Source of the DNA: Bacteroidota bacterium
GTDB lineage: Bacteria > Bacteroidota > Bacteroidia > J057 > JAJTIE01
Direction: 5' to 3'
DNA length: 37,779 nt
Assembly (NCBI GenBank): GCA_019638695.1
Contig: JAHBTG010000021.1
Span: forward strand, 1-37,779
Position 1 is the stretch's first letter; each line of letters starts with the position of its first letter. The notes below the pieces were generated by a model, which was not told the origin of the DNA, did no database searches, and saw only the letters and a program-made list of their open reading frames with translations. Positions 20,501 through 26,285 of this stretch are shown here, in pieces. A program made the position numbers and the translations under genes.

Positions 20501-20742
20501 ACACCCGAATGATAAGACAGGTTAACGGGATAATCGCCTACATTGAGCAAGGGGATGTTATAGTTAAAATCACCGGTAAAAAGGTCTACCATATCACTGG
20601 TTCCGGCCGGCTCAAAGCTCTGAACCTCAGGCTGGGAAGGGCCTGAGGTAAGGGCATACGCCACTCCCGGAGCCAATAACTGACTACACATTGCACACAC
20701 CAGCAGGAGTGCTGTGGGCCGGATGAAGCGTTTATTTCGCAT
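14554..20742 (-). CDS. Giant secreted protein with SpvB/TcB-like N-terminus and a single terminal YD repeat
   Basis: I place the start at ATG 20742 because it precedes an excellent signal peptide (MRNKRFIRPTALLLVCAMCS...VAYA); a frame open to 20805 adds 21 residues with no such signal. The 2062-aa product opens with a region matching the SpvB/TcB pattern: YNIPLLNVGDYPVNLSYHSG, then GLGWNINPG. A Ca-type Asp-rich loop (DVTGDGVTSDD) lies near residue 684, as in the VCBS/FG-GAP modules of that family. It ends with a YD-type motif (YEYDQEGNLIRVKRE). There is no variable toxin tip. It overlaps the upstream lipoprotein gene by 11 bases and the LolA-like gene by 4. It may act as a partner shell for the 3162-aa RHS protein, by analogy with the TcB-TcC pair; that is inference. 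No type IX secretion C-terminal domain was seen. Confidence 0.88.
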   Translation of the reverse strand: MRNKRFIRPTALLLVCAMCSQLLAPGVAYALTSGPSQPEVQSFEPAGTSDMVDLFTGDFNYNIPLLNVGDYPVNLSYHSGVGMDQEASWVGLGWNINPGVINRNVRGLPDDFNGDKVRKEMYTKPNKTYALTAGGTLEFIGMEKKPTQLKLDASLTIRYNNYRGLAFAFGLGPKLATFQQSKGKLTIGLGLSLDSQEGVGINPTVSFSYALDAKDRSDGRSNFVGAGLGASFNSRAGLRQIGLSLNYAQQKDYKGDKKKKNGKARAGAISPSTGTNGSIVTFGDPTYIPSVEFPQNSFGLNLRVSTGGAVMFLHGGAYLNGSYSQQKLDRTMEDVDAYGFLFAHRAHNRSLQDFNREKDGAFTKHKPNLPVTNFTYDMYAVSGQGIGGMYRPHRGDVGVLYDRETVGTSGGGSVGAEIGGGFIGHFGADITVNYAVTTTGKWSLGNSVSGYFDFVRNGISNDYAYEAAYFKQGGEMTVQDAEEEGVNGYYYKVGGEDAVRINLRNSAAVERSFTRAKVVSTASTATTPQIAYSSQAVNSGIHRKTRDKRNQAISYLSAEEARDFALDKKIKYYDTAGVLQEMDRVGVRGRKGHHISEITALRPDGMRYVYGIPAYNWEQRDATFNVQDRIGTADNNGLVSYTPGGHDKIENNKGNDHYYSAVSTPAFAHSYLLTDIVSPDYIDVTGDGVTSDDLGTYTKIRYTMVADTFNWRTPYEQNKAYYNEGLKSDAATPSSRDDRGSYIFGRKEIWHVRSIETKNHIAIFEISPRQDALGVIDRNGGVPSPAGDNRSYKLDKITLYSRLDYEKNGTNAEPIQTVHFEYDYSLCKGVPNTQLTAPNNGKLTLKKVYFTYGTSHKGRLNAYVFKYSGVNPAYRMKSVDRWGNYKREDVSGIQNADFPYVHQQADSANAWAAAWHLSEIKLPSGGKINVTYEADDYAYVQHRRAMQMFTVARAGASASFNSASTTELVTRGISFPAGSPVYTGVNNQYIFFKRDTGVPLPANPADYKAHVGRNYLDGITDLYFRFLVQLKGNNSVSKDYVPGYAEIEDYGVASDNTDYCFVKLKTQGTSYNGNIHPVTKSAWAFARLYAPAMVFPGYNTQDKPFEAIVGLFGQGGTLDQFISGIERTFRDEGHGMNFEASKSFIRLSNPTGHKFGGGSRVKKITMADNWQQLTGDASQESAEYGQVYSYTMYDTQLGKEISSGVAAYEPLLGNDENPWRRPVNYIESKKWLPSEDHYMEEPMGESFFPSPTVGYSRVTVHSYIPSGVSANRTGMGYTVNEYYTARDFPTIVTDTGIEVKYGPNFTAGKLFGIEARTEVAASQGYAIEVNDMHGKPKAELVYAQNKTEPLSEVRYFYNTDSNDPARLSSTVSVILPDGSITQRSVGKEVDFVTDMREQVTSAYNAGIAAQIDVAVIPLGLLPAPMAIGSAFPSYGSEHTAFRSIVTTKVIQRYGILTRTVAAQEGSSVVTENLAWDGESGEVLLTRTQNEYNNWVYNLTYPAHWAYKGMGPAYQNIGVRVPGVNLTSSGLGTIASLPGTGVRNLFFPGDEVAIIDGSTVELGWVVNTSLTSTQILIQRKDGSSHDTGTNKTLKILRSGRRNMHILPIATVSSLQDPRVGGHIVVNTASQVLQASAVEFADDWQNFCGGQPCDSTDCLNQGERVNVYATGLKGNWRQKKALSYVAARKQSTPVNLEEDGYFEHFKPYWKKPDTGTQWTAEKADKAWTWKQVVTKFDPYGKELENRDPLERYTAAVYGYNNTLPVIIGQNTRYNEMAFQGFEDKEYEDALYYGNCKLWPHFSVSSTDGCDSISTVVAHTGKHSLRIDGSCSKASIYRPVKGNTAGLQYQNAEIPIALYPSVGVSNCLEAMGVSANKKYVLNAWTRVDQRMATSTPHQAQPFWKTADVYDSYIEITLLGACDSLGSFVFHPSGNRIEGWQRIYGEFSIPLRVGGQKVVAIRIDFVGVDGSLIPTDYMTPFEPITRHYKKIAFFDDVRIAPFDANVKSYVYDPKTLRLMAELDNNNYATFYEYDQEGNLIRVKRETERGIATIKENRQNLPKYTPE

Positions 20743-21379
20743 AAGTTGCCAGTTTGGGGTGGTCTTCAATTTCTTCTCCTTTGATTGCCAGTTTGATAAT
20801 GCCATTATTAAACAGCTTATCTTCCAGGATAAGGGTCTTATCCCGGTAAGCAGGAGCCTCTCCTTTCTGCACAGCAGCTATCTCATGGTCCGGCCGGGGA
20901 AACCCCAGTACAAAATCTGCATACGGCGCCACATCAAAGCTTCGTACGAAGTGAAACAAGGCGCAACGATAGGTATGCCCTTCCTGCTCCCTGAGACGGA
21001 TATCCTGTTTCATCCCGTCCATGCAATACAAGACACGCTGCTGGTATTCTTCGCCGCTACGCAAACGTTCTTTGAGCAATTCTTTAGTGCCATTCCTGGC
21101 CGAAATGCGGAGGCTGAAATACTGCATGCCGCCATATTCTTTGCGAAGGCTATCCAGCGCGGTTGCCGTTAATGTTTCCTCCGGGTGATCCAGAAGAATG
21201 ACATAGTCCAGGGGCTTGTATTGCAAGCTATAGACAATACCATCTATCTCTTTAACAGAACGCAGCCCATTGCCCGCCTGCTCCGTAGCCTTTATATACT
21301 CTTTATCAGACAGGGAACGCCGACTGCAGGCAGGCAGCAGCGCAAGGAAGAGAATAATATAGAGCGCCGGTTTCATCAT
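20732..21379 (-). CDS. Lipoprotein of unknown function
   Basis: The 215-aa product begins MMKPALYIILFLALLPACSRR: a lipoprotein signal peptide with lipobox LPAC and Cys18 as the lipidation site. ATG 21379 and ATG 21376 are both possible; the first overlaps the OmpH stop by 4 bases, giving ATGATGA. The mature protein is rich in charged residues (RLRSGEEYQQRV, KGEEIEDHPK) with no motif I recognise. Its 3' end overlaps the giant SpvB-like gene by 11 bases. The position between a periplasmic chaperone and the two giant secreted proteins suggests an assembly or surface-display role, but only by context. Confidence 0.8.
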   Translation of the reverse strand: MMKPALYIILFLALLPACSRRSLSDKEYIKATEQAGNGLRSVKEIDGIVYSLQYKPLDYVILLDHPEETLTATALDSLRKEYGGMQYFSLRISARNGTKELLKERLRSGEEYQQRVLYCMDGMKQDIRLREQEGHTYRCALFHFVRSFDVAPYADFVLGFPRPDHEIAAVQKGEAPAYRDKTLILEDKLFNNGIIKLAIKGEEIEDHPKLATYAK

Positions 21380-21906
21380 TTGTGTTCGTCATTATAGCGC
21401 TGGTTGACATACTTCAACACGTCGTCCGTCAGATCATGCCCATAGTTAGAATAAACAAGGCTGCCATCGCCAGAGGCGCCCCATATAAAATCATAACCAT
21501 ATTCACGGCCATAATCCTTAAGATACTGGTTGAGCTGCTTCCAGATCTGCTCCTGGTAGTGGCCAATGGCACTCTCATTATCCTGCTGATACTTTTCTTC
21601 CAGCAGAAGGTATTCTTCCTGTTTGCTGGCAAACAGGGCACTTCGTTGCGCCGCAGGAAGCGAAGCGTTCAGCTTCCCTTCTTTAAGGGCATTTAGCTCT
21701 GCCAGTAAACTGTCCAGCACCATTTGGCGTGATTTCTGCACGCCGGATAGCTTGCGCTCCAGTTCTATTTTGAATTTGAAGCCATTGTAAACTTTTATGG
21801 TATCGACATACCCTACCTTTGGACCGGAAAAGGCAAAGAACAATAGCGCTGCCAACCCCATAAAGAAGCCGGCCAGACCAATGATATGCGAATAGCGCTT
21901 TATCAT
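21376..21906 (-). CDS. OmpH/Skp-family periplasmic chaperone
   Basis: The 176-aa product has an N-terminal hydrophobic segment (about residues 8-27) that could be an uncleaved anchor or signal peptide, then the OmpH start pattern VGYVDTIKVYNGF, a long Lys/Glu/Gln-rich helical arm (about 45-125), and the usual ending (YGYDFIWGASGDGSLVYSN...LTDDVLKYVNQRY). Skp proteins are about 160 aa, so the length fits. The family forms trimers that hold unfolded outer-membrane and secreted proteins in the periplasm. In Bacteroidota ompH usually sits next to bamA; here it lies in the RHS operon with ATGA overlaps on both sides, suggesting a chaperone dedicated to this locus. I am confident of the family and less so of the client. 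Confidence 0.88.
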   Translation of the reverse strand: MIKRYSHIIGLAGFFMGLAALLFFAFSGPKVGYVDTIKVYNGFKFKIELERKLSGVQKSRQMVLDSLLAELNALKEGKLNASLPAAQRSALFASKQEEYLLLEEKYQQDNESAIGHYQEQIWKQLNQYLKDYGREYGYDFIWGASGDGSLVYSNYGHDLTDDVLKYVNQRYNDEHK

Positions 21907-22595
21907 TTGGCAAACCGCAGATAATAGGTCATTCCTTTATGGTCACGCACGACAAGTGTGTAATATCCTTTCTTAATGCCCTTTATCTTGAGTGCGTAAT
22001 GATTGCTGCCATACGCATACACCCTGTGTTCCCATTCATCTGTCTTCAATGGTTTGTTAGCGCTATTCAGGACCTCATACTTAAGCTCGCTTAGCGCATA
22101 CTGGCCTTCCAGCGCGAAGGGCAGCAGGTCCTTACGCACATGATACACGGGGCCGGACGGTTTTGCAGACAACTTGGGAAAGACCCGAAGATCTGGCAGT
22201 TTCTCCTTAGGTATGGAATCTGTCTCGTAACGAAAGACCCAGGCTTCGCTGCAAGCTTCGCCAGTTTCCCGCACCTGGAGACATACCTGCCACACGTAGG
22301 TCTGACCTTGCTGAAGCAAGGGGGCAGTCACAGGGTAAACCAGGGAAGGCTGCGTTACCTGCTGGTGTAACAACAATGGATTGGACATGAGCGCCGCATA
22401 GGGAGACTGGTTGTCCAGCAACTGCACAAGCTTTACGGTATAACCGGCTTGTCCCGGGGCGGCGGGCACCCAGGTTAACAGGGGGTTGGCAATGCGCACT
22501 ACACTTTCATGAGCGGGCGACAATAACCTGGGGGCAACTGGCTGCGCCACAGCCCAGCCCCAACATATAAACAGGAGGACCAGCAGCTTTTTCAT
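21903..22595 (-). CDS. Secreted protein with a fibronectin/Ig-like domain
   Basis: ATG 22595 is chosen because it overlaps the upstream stop as ATGA and starts a good signal peptide (MKKLLVLLFICWGWAVAQ); an in-frame start 4 codons upstream adds only MCYP. The ~230-aa product has one domain with the pattern P-RLLSPAHES...PLLTWVPA...GYTVKLV...QGQTYVWQVCLQV...SEAWVFRY, typical of Bacteroidota fibronectin-like domains in surface proteins. The C-terminal half (YALSELKYEVLN...YYTLVVRD) also looks beta-rich. It may be a periplasmic or surface accessory of the RHS proteins. The next upstream gene encodes a protein with a similar layout. Confidence 0.8.
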   Translation of the reverse strand: MKKLLVLLFICWGWAVAQPVAPRLLSPAHESVVRIANPLLTWVPAAPGQAGYTVKLVQLLDNQSPYAALMSNPLLLHQQVTQPSLVYPVTAPLLQQGQTYVWQVCLQVRETGEACSEAWVFRYETDSIPKEKLPDLRVFPKLSAKPSGPVYHVRKDLLPFALEGQYALSELKYEVLNSANKPLKTDEWEHRVYAYGSNHYALKIKGIKKGYYTLVVRDHKGMTYYLRFAK

Positions 22596-23320
22596 GGGGT
22601 AGCACATTTAATACCGGGCAGGTTATCCCCCCAGGGCGGACTGCAGGCACACCGGACAAAGTTGGTAGTTGTTACCGGTGGAGCGGTGCCCAGAAGCTGG
22701 GATATACTCAGCAGGAATACATACTGGTAGAATGGAATGACAGCGTCCAGAAGGGCATGCGACGTGGTAGCATATATTTTGCCTATCTCCGGAACGTCAT
22801 ACAAGATACTGGAAAGATTAGCCAGATCATCATCAGAAGTAAAGGGAATCTGCGCAAATACGGAGTCTCGCTGATTATCAAAGAATACCTGGAGCCGCCA
22901 GAAATAGGTATTATCTTCTTCCAGATAATCATTGGCATTTACAAATTCAAACTCTGTCCCGGTAAGCATCAAATGGTCATTCAATGTACTATACACCAGG
23001 GTACTATCGGACTGCTTAAAAATATGAACAGCATAAAAGAAACCGGTTTCTTCTGCATTACCGTCATTATTATAATAGGCTTTTTCAAAAATATTACGCC
23101 AAACAAAGGTAAGCGGTGTTTCGCAGGCAGATTCTCCATTCACCGGGTATACATATACTGCATTCATAACCTGAATAATGCCTATTATGTCTATTTCAAC
23201 AAATAGGTCAATAAGCGTATAAGGCGGAGGGACAGGTGCGGCAGAAAGCCGGGAAACAGCAGAACCATTACTCCCCAGGATGCCTATGGTAAGGATGAGT
23301 GATAAGATACTATTGCGCAT
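22592..23320 (-). CDS. Secreted protein with a fibronectin-like domain, function unknown
   Basis: The 242-aa product has an N-terminal hydrophobic signal (MRNSILSLILTIGILGSNGS). The central part follows the same logic as the next gene: a Pro/Trp pattern (CETPLTFVW), then FYAVHIF and NTYFWRLQVFF, suggesting one fibronectin-like domain. The C-terminus has a hydrophobic stretch (about 200-215, FYQYVFLLSISQLLG) and a Cys-rich end (RCACSPPWG...IKCATP). It starts 3 bp after the stop of the second SET-like gene and overlaps the following gene by 4 bases. I do not recognise a specific family. Confidence 0.78.
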   Translation of the reverse strand: MRNSILSLILTIGILGSNGSAVSRLSAAPVPPPYTLIDLFVEIDIIGIIQVMNAVYVYPVNGESACETPLTFVWRNIFEKAYYNNDGNAEETGFFYAVHIFKQSDSTLVYSTLNDHLMLTGTEFEFVNANDYLEEDNTYFWRLQVFFDNQRDSVFAQIPFTSDDDLANLSSILYDVPEIGKIYATTSHALLDAVIPFYQYVFLLSISQLLGTAPPVTTTNFVRCACSPPWGDNLPGIKCATP

Positions 23321-23323
23321 ATC

Positions 23324-23881
23324 CTAATACTTGGGTACAATGAATAATCCAACGGTAGGATCACCAGGGAAAAGAGCCAAGAACTGCCGGTAGCTACAGG
23401 CAATCTCTGTATTGGGAGGAATAGGAGCAGTGGCTATCAGCAGTATGCCATCGGCCACCTTTTCACATCGTGCATTAGGCGTCTGGGCATCATTCACAAA
23501 AGCCCCAAACTGGGTTTCCTCATAATCCGAGGAAAAATAGCCGGTGTCATACTTTTTTACGAATGCATAGGCAATGACATCTCCTGCCTTATAACTGCGC
23601 CCGGGTTTGGTATGCAGGGCCAGTCCGGAAACCCGAGATTTTCGCAGGCAAAGATCCGTACCAGGCAAGTCTGCCCGTTCGATCTCTCCATTGAGCAGCA
23701 TATCGCGGAAACGCTTGCTCACGCGAGACACGGTATCCGTCTTGGCATGCCCGGATACTTTATACTCGACAAAGAACCGGTTGCCATGTTGCCCTGCATT
23801 TTCCTGTATAGTGGGGGCAGGCCGCTGCGCAAAAGCAACAGAGCAGCACAAGAACAGTAGGCTATGAAGAAGACGCTGCAT
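23324..23881 (-). CDS. Exported SET-domain-like protein, degenerate copy
   Basis: ATG 23881 gives 185 aa with a clear signal peptide (MQRLLHSLLFLCCSVAFAQ); a TTG three codons earlier is less likely. The C-terminal ~105 residues follow SET-domain order: a first motif (SRVSGLALHT, 83-91), GDVIAYAF (100-107), then FGAFVNDAQTPN (125-136, at the place of the SET NHSxxPN motif, with Asp for His), DGILLIATAPIPPNTEIACSY (about 144-164, where SET proteins have an ordered acidic-to-Tyr motif). It is clearly paralogous to the exported SET-like protein two genes upstream; both end in Y-K/R-Q-x-x-ALFP. SET domains are usually SAM-dependent lysine methyltransferases. With a signal peptide and a changed motif, activity is doubtful; the fold could serve binding. 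Confidence 0.72.
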   Translation of the reverse strand: MQRLLHSLLFLCCSVAFAQRPAPTIQENAGQHGNRFFVEYKVSGHAKTDTVSRVSKRFRDMLLNGEIERADLPGTDLCLRKSRVSGLALHTKPGRSYKAGDVIAYAFVKKYDTGYFSSDYEETQFGAFVNDAQTPNARCEKVADGILLIATAPIPPNTEIACSYRQFLALFPGDPTVGLFIVPKY

Positions 23882-23886
23882 AATGA

Positions 23887-25422
23887 TCAATGAGTTATCC
23901 AGGCAGGGTTTGCATCACCGGTTTTAGGCCGGTTTCCAAAATTGACCAGCGCACCGTTCAGTCCATTGGGGCTACTATCTGCGGCAATGTAGTCTCCATG
24001 AATGTTCTGTTGCTCATTCAATCGCCAATACGCAGCCAGGTTCCTGAGCGCACTGGCCGGAGGGGTTGCACCTGATCCGCCATTATACAGGCAGGTTACT
24101 TCACCCGGGGTCAGGGCCCGGTTATAGACAGATACTTCATCCATCCTGCCATCAAATGGGAACCCCGCCAGCACAGGGCTGGCACCCATACCCAGCGGTT
24201 GATTATTATCTGTATTATAAAGCCCGGAGGCGCCACTACTACTGGCCGTGGCATTTGCACCATTGATATAAATGCGCCAGTTAGCCTGTGCAGAGGTGGT
24301 CTTTATCACCACCACATGATACCATTGATTGGCAGAGGTAATTGCAGTACTTGTAACATACTTAAAGTCATCCAGCAATCCATTACCCACTCTCAACACA
24401 ATAGGGCCGCTACTCCCGGACGCATTGAGTTGTATATCCCAGCCCACCAGATTGGGACTTGGCCCCTGCCATTTATTGATCAATCGCTGTATACTGCTCA
24501 AATCTGTAGGATATACCCAGAAGCTTACAGAAAAATCGCCTGTACCAAATTTCAAGGCTGTGGTATCCGGAACCGATACGTAATTGTTCAGTCCATCGAT
24601 ATGGAGCGCATTCCCAAAAGAGAAGTTCATATGCGGGTCATATGTGCCACAAGCGCAGGACTCCGTGCACACTGAACACCCGTCGCAAGTATAGGACTGT
24701 GCGGTACTCTCGCAATAGCGGCATAAAACCGGATTATGTCCGCTAGCTACCAGCTCAAAAAATACGGTATAGTCTGAAACCGTCTTATCCAGAACCAGTA
24801 GATCATTTAACAGATAAGTAATCACCACTCTATGAGAAGGTTCGCTCCAGTCCAAATTAAAGATAGCCTTGAGCAAATTCAAAACACGAATGACCTTGTC
24901 CTTTTCCCAACAAGCTAATTTTCGGGATGGCCAGTTATTCTGATATTCGATTATCCTGGGCAAAGTAATATGTGCTGCACCGGCCAGGCCAATTCCCTGT
25001 GGCTCCAGGATAACACGATAGACTTCGTTATCTTTAAATGCCACCGCAGAGTCTGGCATAGCAAACCCAAAGACTACGTAATCAACACCTAAGAACTGTA
25101 CCGTATCCAGTCTGGAAAGGCTGTCTGTAGGAATATTAACAATAGTATATATGGTATCATCTTGAGACAACCAATAGTTTGTTTTTATCTCATAGAATTT
25201 CCAGGAAGATATGCTGGCAACAGAATCAGCCCTGACATAGGAATACATATGGGGATGAGGATCACAGTCTACATACTTTCTCTGGCCAATATACCCGATA
25301 ATAGCCGTTACAACCAATAGCTCGATCAAAGTAAACGCCGAAAGGGTCCATAGCATAATCCCCAGAAAGGACTTGACGATCCAATGGCTGATACCAGATC
25401 TAGATATGTAGGGTTTGCGCAT
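23887..25422 (-). CDS. LamG-domain protein with a prepilin-like N-terminus and Cys-rich linker
   Basis: The 511-aa product has a 29-residue positively charged and hydrophobic leader followed by FTLIELLVVTAIIG (30-43). This matches the type IV prepilin/pseudopilin N-methylation motif, with Glu at +5 and Ala instead of Gly at -1. Next come a beta-rich region (about 60-230), a cluster of Cys (about 234-262, including CRYCES, CDGCSVC and SCACG) and a LamG-like (concanavalin fold) domain (about 270-460: YVSVPDTT, FSVSFWVYP, WYHVVVIKT, WRIYING, GRMDEVSVYNRAL). LamG domains usually bind sugars or proteins at the cell surface. The ATG lies 5 bp after the upstream stop and the next gene starts 5 bp downstream. 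The N-terminus may simply be a membrane anchor; the pilin reading is the less certain part. Confidence 0.85.
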   Translation of the reverse strand: MRKPYISRSGISHWIVKSFLGIMLWTLSAFTLIELLVVTAIIGYIGQRKYVDCDPHPHMYSYVRADSVASISSWKFYEIKTNYWLSQDDTIYTIVNIPTDSLSRLDTVQFLGVDYVVFGFAMPDSAVAFKDNEVYRVILEPQGIGLAGAAHITLPRIIEYQNNWPSRKLACWEKDKVIRVLNLLKAIFNLDWSEPSHRVVITYLLNDLLVLDKTVSDYTVFFELVASGHNPVLCRYCESTAQSYTCDGCSVCTESCACGTYDPHMNFSFGNALHIDGLNNYVSVPDTTALKFGTGDFSVSFWVYPTDLSSIQRLINKWQGPSPNLVGWDIQLNASGSSGPIVLRVGNGLLDDFKYVTSTAITSANQWYHVVVIKTTSAQANWRIYINGANATASSSGASGLYNTDNNQPLGMGASPVLAGFPFDGRMDEVSVYNRALTPGEVTCLYNGGSGATPPASALRNLAAYWRLNEQQNIHGDYIAADSSPNGLNGALVNFGNRPKTGDANPAWITH

Positions 25423-25427
25423 ATTGA

Positions 25428-26198
25428 TTACCAGAATCGCACCATTTTCTCCACAGTCCTATCTTTGGGAAAAAGAGCTATGAGTTGTTTATAGCTGGCA
25501 GTTATCTCTTCCCCACTGCTAATCTCCTCTTTAGCCCTCAGGATAATACCGTAATCGGCTATGATAAGCTCTGAATTAGGCGATTCGCTATGGTTTACAA
25601 AGGAGCCATAGATCGTCTCAATATACTTTTTATCAAAAGTATCGTCATTATTTAACGACAAGAATACATAGACAATATCTTGCCCCATGGCAAAGGAAGT
25701 ATTCTGGGTACAGTATAGACCCACCCCACTTATTGCTGAGGATTTTATATCAAAAAGACTATTCTGGATATGCACATTCCGCACTCCAGGATTTATTACC
25801 CGGCTGGTATCTTCCTGCAAACAGATCAGCCTAAACCACGTTTCTGACAACCAAGTCGTATCTATTCGATCACAAATACTCAGTTGCTGACCGGAGATAG
25901 AGAGCGGAAATTCCCCCTCTTCCTCCCAGATCGTATCGGCATTTACCTGTACCAGGGAATCCCTGATAGACGCCCAATAATTTTTATCAAAGCGACTTAC
26001 GTTCTGAGTCATTGTCTGTGAACCGACAGTATAACTTATAGGGATATTATAATGCGTGAGGATCCCTGCCTCAACCCAGGATGGCTTGGGAAGGGTCGAA
26101 TGGGTCTGCCCTACGGATGCCAATGGATAGGCAATTATACCTACACAAAATGTGAGTGCAACCAATAACTGATAGGCAGAAAACAGGAGAGTAGTCAA
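25428..26198 (-). CDS. Exported SET-domain-like protein with intact SET motifs
   Basis: The C-terminal ~110 residues show the three SET motifs in order: SGVGLY (157-162), GSFVNHSESPN (198-208, the NHSxxPN signature), and GEEITASY (229-236). SET proteins typically use these for SAM binding and lysine methylation. The N-terminal 155 residues are unrecognised. A hydrophobic start (about residues 3-28) suggests export or membrane anchoring but lacks the usual basic residues. No ATG is available upstream of residue 63; TTG 26198 is the best start, and the frame is closed by TGA two codons further upstream. The SET motifs recur in degenerate form in the gene at 23324-23881. SAM is cytoplasmic, so an exported methyltransferase would be unusual; either the protein stays inside or the fold has been reused. 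Confidence 0.75.
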   Translation of the reverse strand: MTTLLFSAYQLLVALTFCVGIIAYPLASVGQTHSTLPKPSWVEAGILTHYNIPISYTVGSQTMTQNVSRFDKNYWASIRDSLVQVNADTIWEEEGEFPLSISGQQLSICDRIDTTWLSETWFRLICLQEDTSRVINPGVRNVHIQNSLFDIKSSAISGVGLYCTQNTSFAMGQDIVYVFLSLNNDDTFDKKYIETIYGSFVNHSESPNSELIIADYGIILRAKEEISSGEEITASYKQLIALFPKDRTVEKMVRFW

Positions 26199-26225
26199 AT
26201 GTCAAGGGATCGTAGAGTCCAGTCA

Positions 26226-26256
26226 CAATACTAATCATCTTTCAAACACAATCAAC
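26226..26256 (-). promoter_or_regulatory. Possible Bacteroidota-type promoter before the first SET-like gene
   Basis: On the minus strand GTTG (26253-26256) and TAGTATTG (26226-26233) are separated by 19 bases. The Bacteroidota consensus is TTTG, 19-21 bases, TAnnTTTG, so this is a near match with one mismatch in each box. It would start transcription in the 87-bp gap between the barrel gene and the SET-like gene, the only sizeable gap in the upstream half of the locus. Confidence 0.3.
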
Positions 26257-26285
26257 CCTGAGCAGCTCTTTTTTCCGGTCAGCGC

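Noticed and set aside
14554..20742. Type IX secretion C-terminal sorting domain on the giant proteins
   Set aside because: The C-termini end in a YD motif (2062-aa protein) or a variable tip (3162-aa protein); no conserved beta-sandwich sorting sequence was seen.
20743..20805. Upstream ATG of the SpvB-like giant protein
   Set aside because: The extra 21 residues precede a textbook signal peptide and would bury it; ATG 20742 also gives the short overlap typical of this operon.
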